Counted from the first letter of the stretch, positions 9,578 through 16,455 are shown. The stretch: DNA of 26,254 nt from an uncultured Muribaculaceae bacterium (GCA_910578095.1 CAJTOZ010000014.1:42453-68706); one strand, 5' to 3'. Notes: generated from the letters alone by a model not told the origin. Program-made: numbers and translations.

Positions 9578-11206
9578 ATGACCAACCAACTCAGAAAACG
9601 CCTGCGCGGCGGCGACAGTCTCGACTGGCGCCCGCAGGCCCTGCTGCTCGCCGCCCTGGCCATAATGTTGCTGCCATGGCTCGGCGATATTCTCTTCAAC
9701 TCCAAAGGCGAGCCGCGCGAGGCCATCGTGGCCGTGTCCATACTCGACAGCGGCAACTGGGTGCTCCCCACCTCATTCGGCACCGACATCCCCTACAAGC
9801 CTCCATTCCTGGCATGGCTCATAGCCGCGATAGCCGCCGTATTCAACGGCGGCGTGGTCAACGAATACATCTGCCGACTGCCATCGGCGCTCGCTCTCAT
9901 AGGGCTGTGCTGGGCCACCTACCGCTGGGCAGCCCACAGCCGCGGCGCCCGCTTCGGGCTGCTCACGGCGATGCTTCTGGCCACCTCCGCCGAGGTGTTC
10001 CGCGCCGGCATAGCATGCCGTGTCGATATGCTTCTGGCGGCATGCTCGGTAGTGCCTGTGTTCATTCTCGACAGAGCACGCACGCACCCCGCCGCATGGC
10101 GCTACGCCGCCGCCACGCTGCTGCTCAGCTGCGCCACCCTCACCAAAGGCCCCGTGGGGTCGTTGCTCCCCTGCCTCGTGCTGGGCATCTATTTCCTGCT
10201 CGACGGCGAGCGCTTCGGCAGCGTGCTGTGGCGCCTCAGCGCCGTGTGCGTGGCGTCATTCATAATCCCCGCCCTATGGTATGTGGCCGCATGGCGCCAG
10301 GGGGGCGATGCCTTCCTCGACCTCGCATACGAGGAAAACATACTGCGCCTCGTGGGCAAGATGCCGTACGAGAGCCACGTCAACCCATGGTGGTACAATT
10401 TCCTCACCCTCGCCGCCGGGCTGCTGCCGTGGACACTGCTCCTCGCAGCGGTGCCGCTGTGCCTGCGCCGTCACGCCTATATGGCCATGCGCACACGGAG
10501 CGGACGCAAGCGCCTCAGCCACGCAGGCCTTCTCGCCGTGGTAGGAGCCGCCGTAGTGGTGCTGTTCTACACCATTCCGGCCAGCAAGCGCAGCGTATAT
10601 CTGCTCCCCGCCTACCCCTTTATAGCCTACGCGCTTGCCGCCGTGTTCATGCGCCTGCGCATGCGATGGCCCGCAGCAGCCATGGCATGGCTGCTATCCT
10701 GCCTGGCCATAGCGGCCCCCATCGCCGTCCTCATATATGCCGCAGCCAACGACGGCGCCATCTCCCATCTGGGCTACGCCGCCCTCATGCCCCCGATGGT
10801 GGCCGGAGCATGGTGGATCTTGAGACGCTCGCGTCCGGTAGCTTCGTCGGTAGTGTGCGCGGCCACACTCTACCTGGCCTACCTCGGCGCCGCAGGCCCC
10901 ATGGCGCTCAACCCACGCAGCGACGAGCCACTCGCCCGGCGCATCGCATCCGAGCGTCCCACAGGCACCATATATCAGCTCGCCGCCGACAAAGCCATGC
11001 GCGCATTTACCATAAACTATTATCTCCACGACCGCGTGTGCCCCGTCGGAGCCCCTCCCGCCGACGCCCCCTCCGGAGCCTACATGCTCATTCCCTCCGG
11101 TGCCGACACAACTGGCCTTGCAGCAGCAGGTTGGAGCCGTCCCGACACCCTCACGGCACGCAGCTGCGACCACCGTCGCCCCATGATGATTACAGTCAAA
11201 CGTTGA
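9578..11206 (+). CDS. ArnT/PMT-type (GT39/GT83-like) membrane glycosyltransferase
   Basis: The protein (542 aa) is polytopic, with about eleven hydrophobic segments. It has the N-terminal signature of lipid-carrier-dependent glycosyltransferases: an acidic first-loop motif (KGEPREA, about residues 46-52) followed by SGNWVLPTSFGTDIPYKPPFLAWL, matching the family pattern of acidic loop, Gly-Trp, then Lys-Pro-Pro and a Trp. Members move a sugar from a polyprenyl phosphate carrier to lipid A, protein or another acceptor on the outer side of the inner membrane. The donor and acceptor cannot be told from sequence. The ATG at 9578 is the first in frame after the asnS terminator. No promoter of its own is obvious, so read-through from asnS is possible. 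Confidence 0.85.
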   Translation: MTNQLRKRLRGGDSLDWRPQALLLAALAIMLLPWLGDILFNSKGEPREAIVAVSILDSGNWVLPTSFGTDIPYKPPFLAWLIAAIAAVFNGGVVNEYICRLPSALALIGLCWATYRWAAHSRGARFGLLTAMLLATSAEVFRAGIACRVDMLLAACSVVPVFILDRARTHPAAWRYAAATLLLSCATLTKGPVGSLLPCLVLGIYFLLDGERFGSVLWRLSAVCVASFIIPALWYVAAWRQGGDAFLDLAYEENILRLVGKMPYESHVNPWWYNFLTLAAGLLPWTLLLAAVPLCLRRHAYMAMRTRSGRKRLSHAGLLAVVGAAVVVLFYTIPASKRSVYLLPAYPFIAYALAAVFMRLRMRWPAAAMAWLLSCLAIAAPIAVLIYAAANDGAISHLGYAALMPPMVAGAWWILRRSRPVASSVVCAATLYLAYLGAAGPMALNPRSDEPLARRIASERPTGTIYQLAADKAMRAFTINYYLHDRVCPVGAPPADAPSGAYMLIPSGADTTGLAAAGWSRPDTLTARSCDHRRPMMITVKR

Positions 11207-11316
11207 CCCCCGTCCGAACTTTTCTCCCCCCGCCTTCGTTTTATTCACAAACGCCTCCCTCCCCCCGGGACGGCATATAAGACGAATTAACACATTACGT
11301 AAATTAATTTAAATAG

Positions 11317-11347
11317 TTTGGACAACTGAGCAAAACCAATAACTTTG
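11317..11347 (+). promoter_or_regulatory. Promoter of the OmpA-like gene
   Basis: TTTG (11317-11320), exactly 19 bp, then TAACTTTG (11340-11347): a full consensus Bacteroidota promoter, as expected for an abundant outer membrane protein. The predicted leader is only about 30 nt. Confidence 0.85.
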
Positions 11348-11383
11348 CACTGTATTCACAACGTATTCAACACTTTTACAGAG

Positions 11384-12520
11384 ATGAAAAAGACACTCCT
11401 TTCAGCTGTACTTGCACTGGGTGCACTGACAGCAGCAGCACAAGCCTATGAGCAGCCTAAATTCTTCGACAATTGGTCGTTCGGCCTCGATGGCGGTGTA
11501 GCCACACCCCTCACTCATCACGCCTTCTTCGGCAATATGCGTGGAGTATTCGGCGCACACCTCCAGAAACAGATAACCCCCGCCTTCGCCATCGGCGCGG
11601 AAGGCGTGGCAGGTGTCAACACCTCCAGCTGGTACGGCCCCAAGAGCTCCACAGCCATCGACAACAGCTACGTAGGCATCTACGGCGCAGTGGATCTGGC
11701 CAACCTCTTCGGCAGCTATAACCCCGACCGTGTGTTCACCGTAGAAGCCGTGCTCGGCGCAGGATGGGGCCACGACTACCGCAACAGCGCCGCCGGACCC
11801 GACAACAACTACTTCGCCACCAAAGCCGGCCTTAACTTCAACTTCAACCTCTGCCGCAACCTCACCCTCGGCATCAAACCCGCCATCGTGTGGAACATGA
11901 CCGACAACAACGTAGACGGCAGCAGCTGCGCCTTCAACGCCAACGCAGCCACCTTCCAGGTGCTCGCCGGCCTCACCTACAACTTCGGCCCCGGCTTCCA
12001 GCTCGTACGCCCCTACAACCAGGATGAAGTAGACGCCCTCAACGGACAGATCAACGACCTCCGCGGCGCCCTCGACGCCAGCCTCGCAGCTGCCGCCGTC
12101 ACTGAAGCCCAGAACGCCGAACTCGCCGCACAGCTCCAGGCCTGCATGAACAAGAAGCCTGAAGTGGTCAAGGAAGTGAAAGTGAGCAACCAGCTCGAAA
12201 GCGTGCGCTACGTCTTCTTCAAGATCGGCAGCTCCGTCATCACCAAAGACCAGCAGCCCAACGTTGAGATGATTGCCGCCTACATGAAGAGCCATCCCAA
12301 ATCGAAAGTTATCATCCGCGGCTACGCCTCCAAGGACGGCAACCTCGACTTCAACATCAAACTCGCACAGAAACGTGCCGAAAGCGTCAAGAACGCACTC
12401 GTCAAAGGCTACAAGATCGCTGCCGACCGCATCGACGCCAAGGGCGAAGGCATTGGCAACATGTTTGAGGAAGAATCCTGGAACCGCGTCAGCATCTGCA
12501 CCCTCGAAAACGCCAAATAA
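11384..12520 (+). CDS. OmpA family outer membrane protein
   Basis: The start at 11384 is set by the promoter just upstream and by the signal peptide MKKTLLSAVLALGALTAAAQA; the frame is open further upstream but lies inside the promoter. The 378-aa product has an N-terminal eight-strand-type beta-barrel region (about 25-215, alternating aromatic/polar strands) and a short Ala-rich linker (about 220-270). Its C-terminal OmpA-like peptidoglycan-binding domain (about 280-378) shows VRYVFFKIGSSVI, IRGYASKDG and LAQKRAESVKNAL. It should tether the outer membrane to the cell wall. A terminator follows at 12547-12580, so it is probably transcribed alone. Confidence 0.93.
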   Translation: MKKTLLSAVLALGALTAAAQAYEQPKFFDNWSFGLDGGVATPLTHHAFFGNMRGVFGAHLQKQITPAFAIGAEGVAGVNTSSWYGPKSSTAIDNSYVGIYGAVDLANLFGSYNPDRVFTVEAVLGAGWGHDYRNSAAGPDNNYFATKAGLNFNFNLCRNLTLGIKPAIVWNMTDNNVDGSSCAFNANAATFQVLAGLTYNFGPGFQLVRPYNQDEVDALNGQINDLRGALDASLAAAAVTEAQNAELAAQLQACMNKKPEVVKEVKVSNQLESVRYVFFKIGSSVITKDQQPNVEMIAAYMKSHPKSKVIIRGYASKDGNLDFNIKLAQKRAESVKNALVKGYKIAADRIDAKGEGIGNMFEEESWNRVSICTLENAK

Positions 12521-12546
12521 ACATCCCTCATAACCAACACCGCTCG

Positions 12547-12580
12547 AAGCGCCTCCTGCCCCACAAGGCAAGGGGCGCTT
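12547..12580 (+). terminator. Terminator after the OmpA-like gene
   Basis: The arms AAGCGCC (12547-12553) and GGCGCTT (12574-12580) enclose a further imperfect CTGCC/GGCAAG stem, followed by a short T-run (TTTG). It lies 27 bp past the stop codon. Confidence 0.65.
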
Positions 12581-12611
12581 TGTCGGCACAAAACACCAAC
12601 ACACATAAATC

Positions 12612-12893
12612 ATGGAAATATTCATTCAAGTCATCGGCTACCTCGCATGCGTATGCATGGTGTGCGGCTACCTTCCCCAGGCCATCGTCACCATACGCAC
12701 CCGCGACACAGAAGGCATCGCCCTCAGCACATTCTGCATGATGGGGCTCGGCAGCATCTTCTTCATCGTGCAGGGCGCACTCCTCGGCAACATCCCCCTG
12801 CTCATCACAAACCTTATCACCGCCCTCTGCTCCCTCGTCATCTTCGTGATAAAAGTGCACAACGACGCAAAAAAACGCAACAACGACCGCTAA
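12612..12893 (+). CDS. SemiSWEET-type sugar transporter (PQ-loop/MtN3 family)
   Basis: The protein (93 aa) is the typical SemiSWEET size and has three transmembrane helices (about 4-22, 37-59 and 63-83). The PQ motif sits in the first helix (GYLPQAIVTIRTRDTEGIALST), including the conserved Thr-Arg...Gly-Ile-Ser/Ala loop. SemiSWEETs dimerise in the inner membrane to form a passive sugar channel. The substrate is not predictable. It lies alone between the OmpA terminator and the DUF2795 promoter, and no clear promoter of its own is visible. Confidence 0.88.
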   Translation: MEIFIQVIGYLACVCMVCGYLPQAIVTIRTRDTEGIALSTFCMMGLGSIFFIVQGALLGNIPLLITNLITALCSLVIFVIKVHNDAKKRNNDR

Positions 12894-12898
12894 GCCCC

Positions 12899-12928
12899 TT
12901 GCATATACAAGGAAATTGTGTAACTTTG
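12899..12928 (+). promoter_or_regulatory. Promoter of the DUF2795 gene
   Basis: TTG (12899-12901), 19 bp, then TAACTTTG (12921-12928) match the Bacteroidota form, about 40 bp before the ATG at 12968. The -33 region overlaps a near-palindrome, CCTTG/CAAGG (12897-12912), which could be an operator. Confidence 0.75.
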
Positions 12929-12967
12929 CGCACTTTATATTAAAACCTAAACAACACCACCCTTATC

Positions 12968-13189
12968 ATGTACTGGACACTCGAACTCGCATCCAAACTC
13001 GAAGACGCTCCCTGGCCCGCCACCAAGGACGAACTCATCGACTACGCCATGCGTTCCGGAGCCCCTCTCGAAGTAATCGAGAACCTCCAGGAAATCGAAG
13101 ACGAAGGCGACACATATGAAAGCATAGAAGACATCTGGCCCGACTACCCCTCCAAAGAAGACTTCCTCTTCAACGAAGACGAGTATTAA
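12968..13189 (+). CDS. Small acidic DUF2795 domain protein
   Basis: This 73-aa, strongly acidic protein matches the DUF2795 pattern through its central ATKDELIDYAMRSGAPLEVIENLQEIED, which predicts two or three helices. It has no known enzymatic function. It has its own promoter. The 3' end is notable: the last seven codons (13169-13189, Phe-Asn-Glu-Asp-Glu-Tyr-stop) occur a second time at 16364-16384. This suggests that the AT-rich segment between them was inserted at the end of this gene. Confidence 0.85.
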   Translation: MYWTLELASKLEDAPWPATKDELIDYAMRSGAPLEVIENLQEIEDEGDTYESIEDIWPDYPSKEDFLFNEDEY

Positions 13190-13228
13190 GTCAAAATCAG
13201 CCGCTCATAACGGCTTAAATATCTGAAT

Positions 13229-13273
13229 AAAAAAACGATTGGCAGCTCCTTTAAGCTCGCCAATCGTTTTTTT
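13229..13273. terminator. Strong bidirectional intrinsic terminator
   Basis: Seven A's plus ACGATTGGC-type left arm (13229-13243) pair with the right arm ending in seven T's (13259-13273), and an inner AGCT/AGCT stem sits between. The symmetrical A-tract/T-tract lets it stop transcription from both sides. It separates the DUF2795 gene from the RNA/AIPR cassette and lies just inside the AT-rich segment. Confidence 0.9.
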
Positions 13274-13303
13274 ATGCCTTTTATCGCAATAGTTGCTGTG
13301 CAA

Positions 13304-13341
13304 TTGTGCATCAATATAGTAAAGTTATGTTGCACAACATA
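13304..13341. repeat. Inverted repeats upstream of the RNA promoter
   Basis: TATGTTG and CAACATA (13326-13332 and 13335-13341) form a dyad with a 2-bp centre. TTGTGCA (13304-13310) and TGCACAA (13331-13337) form an overlapping alternative dyad. They end 8 bp before the -33 element at 13350, a usual place for an operator. Confidence 0.45.
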
Positions 13342-13349
13342 TATTCAAA

Positions 13350-13381
13350 TTTGTAAAACGCCAACCTAAGTATTAATTTTG
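13350..13381 (+). promoter_or_regulatory. Promoter of the putative structured RNA
   Basis: TTTG (13350-13353), 20 bp, then TAATTTTG (13374-13381) match the Bacteroidota consensus. The expected RNA start, a few bases after the -7 element, falls at about 13386-13388, exactly where the first hairpin begins. Confidence 0.75.
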
Positions 13382-13385
13382 TAAA

Positions 13386-13530
13386 ACCATTGGATAGTGG
13401 TTGACAAGTGGATACTTGTCAATGTGGCTGGATAGCCACACGGTCTCTACTACAGGATTGGAGTAAGAAAAATTAGGATACGTTCTTTTTTGATCTTATG
13501 TAGCGGCTGTATTTTTCAACAGCTTTTTTT
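13386..13530 (+). ncRNA. Putative repeat-hairpin RNA upstream of the AIPR-like gene
   Basis: Three hairpins stand head to tail without spacers. The first is ACCATT/AGTGGT (13386-13401, one G-U pair). The second is TTGACAAGT/ACTTGTCAA (13401-13422, perfect). The third is TGTGGCT/AGCCACA (13423-13440, perfect). Each has the loop GGAT closed by T-A, so each apex reads TGGATA, while the stem sequences differ completely. A weaker fourth stem (13446-13468, one bulge) again shows GGAT in its loop. An intrinsic terminator ends the unit at 13530. Different stems with an identical loop point to selection on RNA structure. Its role is inferred: an RNA antitoxin, or a leader bound by a protein or small RNA. 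I know of no matching Rfam family with certainty. Confidence 0.7.
13505..13530 (+). terminator. Intrinsic terminator between the RNA and the AIPR-like gene
   Basis: A GGCTGT/ACAGCT stem (13505-13510 and 13519-13524, one G-U) with an 8-nt loop runs into seven T's ending at 13530. It is modest in stability, so partial read-through into the gene starting at 13555 is likely. It is nested within a 9-bp stem, TTAGGATAC/GTATCCTAA (13473-13481 and 13531-13539). Confidence 0.75.
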
Positions 13531-13554
13531 GTATCCTAACAAAACATACTACAA

Positions 13555-14886
13555 ATGAACAACAACTCAATTATTTTAAAATTGGAACATGGGAGTGAAG
13601 CTCAGGTTTCACGAGAGTCTGTAAAGATACGTAAGATTGTCTCAAGCATCTCGCCTGCAACGTTAATACGATTGGTAAAGGATGCCGACAATCAAATCAA
13701 TCCACGCACTGCCACTACTAATCCAATCACAAAAGCGATTTACGAGACCCTCGACACTTCTCCGGAATTGTTCTGGTTTAAAACAAAGGGAATTCTTCTC
13801 GCTACCGAAAATTGTGAGCGTCTTGAAAGAAACCGCGTGAGAGTGACCTTTAACAATTCGACATATGAAGGCATTATGGACGGTGGTCACAATACATTTG
13901 CTATCGCAAGATTTATTATTGATAAGCTTTTCGGCAAAACATTCAAAACATGGAAAGAATGCAAGCACTTCTGGAGCGAAAATTATGATGAGATCGTCGA
14001 AAAGTTCAAAGAACATGAGCATGAGCCAATGTTTCGCTTTAGTATACCTATAGAACTCGTGTTTCCTGCAGAATCAGAGGAGGCCAAAGAGGAATACTAT
14101 ACAAGTATAGCGGAAATTTGTTCCGCACGCAACAATAACATACAACTAAAAGAAACCGCAAAGGGAAATCAGGTAGGATGCTATGATTATCTCAAGGAAC
14201 GTTTAAGTGGATATGAGATAATCTGGAAGACAGGAGAGAAGGGAAAGATCAAATCTGAGGATGTGATTGCAATGGCTTGCATTCCGCTTTATTTCCTTCA
14301 AGAAGCTAATCTTCTGCCTAAAGGTATTAAAAAGTTCAATCGAGTTAATCTCTATTCATCGAAGACCCAATGTGTGACTTTCTTCAACGAGGTAATTTCT
14401 AATGAGGCCTTCTCAGTCCAAGAGCATGGCAAGTATATAATTACAAGCCCATTGCTGAAATCCGCTTTAGATATGACTGAAGTAATAATGCAATACTTTG
14501 ACATATTGTATGTATCTTTTCCTGATATGTATAATAAGAATCAAGGTAGTTTCGGAAGAATATCCTGCGTGAAGAATGACGAGAAGTCCAGGAGTCTTCC
14601 ATTGTTCAAAACAATCAACACTACGATTCCTTACACTTACCCGGATGGTTTTATCTATCCTCTTATTGGTGGCGTTGTATCGTTAATTGAGTACGATGAC
14701 ATGAATGACATACTAAAGTGGAAAATCAACCCGACCTCAAGCCACTTTAAGCCCAAAGAAATCCCATTACTAAAATATCTCGGCTGGTTAAGAAAGGATC
14801 TTGACCCTCAACACAATGGCAAGAATCAGCTGATGTATCTCGAAGCGGAGGAGGCCTACGAAGCTTATTTAAAAAAACGCAGATAA
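13555..14886 (+). CDS. AIPR-like (abortive infection type) protein
   Basis: This is a 443-aa soluble protein with no signal peptide. Residues around 70-125 (ELFWFKTKGILLATEN, then YEGIMDGGHNTFAIARFI) resemble the core of AIPR (abortive infection phage resistance) proteins, whose equivalent segments read Phe-Trp...Asn-Gly-Ile and Gly-Gly-Gln/His-Thr. The DGGHNT motif also recalls the DGQHR motif of DndB-like proteins, so that is the alternative. The biochemical activity of this family is not established. It begins 24 bp after an intrinsic terminator and has no promoter of its own, so its expression should depend on read-through from the RNA promoter at 13350. Codon use is much more AT-rich than in the flanking genes, indicating acquisition. 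Confidence 0.6.
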   Translation: MNNNSIILKLEHGSEAQVSRESVKIRKIVSSISPATLIRLVKDADNQINPRTATTNPITKAIYETLDTSPELFWFKTKGILLATENCERLERNRVRVTFNNSTYEGIMDGGHNTFAIARFIIDKLFGKTFKTWKECKHFWSENYDEIVEKFKEHEHEPMFRFSIPIELVFPAESEEAKEEYYTSIAEICSARNNNIQLKETAKGNQVGCYDYLKERLSGYEIIWKTGEKGKIKSEDVIAMACIPLYFLQEANLLPKGIKKFNRVNLYSSKTQCVTFFNEVISNEAFSVQEHGKYIITSPLLKSALDMTEVIMQYFDILYVSFPDMYNKNQGSFGRISCVKNDEKSRSLPLFKTINTTIPYTYPDGFIYPLIGGVVSLIEYDDMNDILKWKINPTSSHFKPKEIPLLKYLGWLRKDLDPQHNGKNQLMYLEAEEAYEAYLKKRR

Positions 14887-14895
14887 ACCGTCTTA

Positions 14896-14939
14896 ATTTG
14901 TCTTGGAGTTTCCAATTTCGGAAATACTCCAAGACAAAT
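14896..14939. repeat. Long palindrome between the AIPR-like and fic genes
   Basis: A perfect 14-bp inverted repeat (14896-14909 and 14926-14939, arms built around GTCTTGGAGT/ACTCCAAGAC) contains an inner TTCC/GGAA stem. There is no T-run right after it, so it is not a textbook terminator. It may be an operator or an mRNA processing/stabilising stem between the two genes. Confidence 0.7.
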
Positions 14940-14957
14940 CCATAAACGTCAATAAAT

Positions 14958-16136
14958 ATGCAAAAATACAAGATTCCGGATTTACCGCTTTCGTATGATC
15001 TGGAGACAAAGGCGGTACTGAAACAACTCAACAATGCAAACCGTGCATTGGCAGAATTGAAAGGTGTTGCTTTGACAATTCCGAATGAGAATATCCTTGT
15101 CAGCACACTGACTTTGCAGGAAGCAAAGGATAGTTCTGAGGTAGAGAATATCGTGACTACACAAGATGATCTCTATCAAGGAGCAGCTGCCTCTCTTTCT
15201 GAATATGCGATAAATGCTGCAACTAAAGAGGTACTGAATTACAGGGAGGCCCTTCAACATGGCTTTCATCTGGTAAGGGATAAAGGAGTGCTGACATCAT
15301 CTGTAATAAAGGAAATCCAGAAGATGCTTGAGCACAATTCCGCTGGATTCAGAAATGTTCCCGGCACGTCCTTGAAACGTTCTGATGGAAAAACGGTATA
15401 TACACCACCTCAAGATAAGCAAACTATTCTCAATTTAATGGATAATCTTGAAATCTTTATCAATGACGATAGAGTTTCTGAACTTGATCCACTCATTAAG
15501 TTGGCGATTATTCATCATCAGTTTGAAAGTATCCATCCTTTCTATGATGGCAATGGACGAACCGGAAGAATCATCTGTGTGCTTTATCTCGTTCTGACTG
15601 GACGCCTCGATCTTCCTATTCTGTATCTCAGCCGATACATCACCCACAATAAGGGTGAATATTATAAGCTTATTCAAGCTATCCGCGATAAAAATGAGGA
15701 TAACGCAGCTGAATGGGAAGCATGGATTCTATTCATGCTAAAAGGGATTGAGGAGACTGCAATTGAGACAACCCGATTGGTTAAGGGCATCTCAAAGTTG
15801 ATGGCTGATTTCAAATCCGTACTCAGGCCTAAGTTCGGAAAACTATATCGACATGAGTTACTTAACAATCTCTTCTTCCATCCTTACACTAAAGTTGAGT
15901 TCCTTGAAAAAGAACTGATGGTAAGCCGTGCCACAGCCACAAGATATCTCAATGAATTGTGCGAAACTGGATTGATTGAGAAAATAAAAGTCAGTCGCTC
16001 TTATTATTACATGAACCTTCCTCTCATTGAAATGTTTACTCGAGTGTCGGGGGAAACAGTTGATTCTAATTCGACCTTCATGGTTGAATCTATTTCAGAA
16101 AACGCCCCCACACTTCTCAAATATAGTGATTCTTGA
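14958..16136 (+). CDS. Fic family protein, class II, with C-terminal winged helix
   Basis: Fic enzymes usually transfer AMP to a Ser, Thr or Tyr of a target protein. The catalytic motif HPFYDGNGRTGR lies at residues 193-204 and is complete (HxFxDGNGRxxR). The N-terminal SSEVEN (59-64) fits the inhibitory helix pattern [S/T]xxxE[G/N], so this is a self-inhibited class II Fic that needs no separate antitoxin. Residues about 295-360 look like a winged helix-turn-helix (VEFLEKELMVSRATATRYLNELCETGLIEK), as in many bacterial Fic proteins of this length (392 aa). It follows the AIPR-like gene by 71 bp and shares its AT-rich composition. The target and any role in defence are unknown. Confidence 0.92.
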   Translation: MQKYKIPDLPLSYDLETKAVLKQLNNANRALAELKGVALTIPNENILVSTLTLQEAKDSSEVENIVTTQDDLYQGAAASLSEYAINAATKEVLNYREALQHGFHLVRDKGVLTSSVIKEIQKMLEHNSAGFRNVPGTSLKRSDGKTVYTPPQDKQTILNLMDNLEIFINDDRVSELDPLIKLAIIHHQFESIHPFYDGNGRTGRIICVLYLVLTGRLDLPILYLSRYITHNKGEYYKLIQAIRDKNEDNAAEWEAWILFMLKGIEETAIETTRLVKGISKLMADFKSVLRPKFGKLYRHELLNNLFFHPYTKVEFLEKELMVSRATATRYLNELCETGLIEKIKVSRSYYYMNLPLIEMFTRVSGETVDSNSTFMVESISENAPTLLKYSDS

Positions 16137-16265
16137 GAAGAATCGAAATAAAGGTTCTCAATTTTTGCAATTTTTGAGAAGCATCTTAGATATAGTGTTC
16201 ACGAAATCCCAAATCGTGAACAGCAATTCATATATGTGGTCAAATTAAGATGATTGTGAACACTA
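16113..16265. repeat. Cluster of inverted repeats at and after the end of fic
   Basis: CTTCTCAA/TTGAGAAG (16113-16120, 16133-16140) overlaps the fic stop. TTCTCAA/TTGAGAA recurs at 16155-16161 and 16174-16180. GTTCACGA/TCGTGAAC lies at 16197-16204 and 16214-16221, and TAGTGTTCAC/GTGAACACTA at 16193-16202 and 16256-16265. Two dyad families are thus each repeated, which fits protein-binding sites or alternative RNA structures. No gene follows on the plus strand. Confidence 0.65.
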
Positions 16266-16363
16266 ATGAGCCACCGTCATTTATTGCATTTTATCGCCAA
16301 ATAAACTTGTCTATTTACGAAATAGAAAGTATAAGTAGCTGAAACAATGGTATCAATAATTTT

Positions 16364-16385
16364 TTCAACGAGGATGAGTATTAAG
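16364..16385 (+). repeat. Second copy of the DUF2795 gene 3' end (cassette right border)
   Basis: Twenty of 22 bases equal 13169-13190. Read in frame, both encode Phe-Asn-Glu-Asp-Glu-Tyr-stop, and the two differences (GAA/GAG and GAC/GAT) are silent. A strong terminator follows 31 bp later. This looks like the border of an insertion that restored the 3' end of the interrupted gene. Confidence 0.75.
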
Positions 16386-16415
16386 CCTCTGAGACAACTG
16401 TAAGATATTATTATG

Positions 16416-16455
16416 CAGCCGGACAAACATTTACAACTTGTTTGTCCGGCTGTTT
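16416..16455 (+). terminator. Intrinsic terminator, probably the original one of the DUF2795 gene
   Basis: CAGCCGGACAAAC (16416-16428) pairs perfectly with GTTTGTCCGGCTG (16440-16452), followed by TTT. It stands 31 bp after the duplicated stop codon at 16382-16384. Confidence 0.85.

Noticed and set aside
9358..11280. 640-codon plus-strand frame overlapping asnS and the glycosyltransferase in another register
   Set aside because: The Arg/Pro/His-rich product is typical of a shifted frame. The overlapped genes have clear family motifs.
14886..14957. Possible separate promoter for fic
   Set aside because: TTAATTTG near 14893 misses the second base of TAnnTTTG and has no -33 partner. Co-transcription with the AIPR-like gene is more likely.
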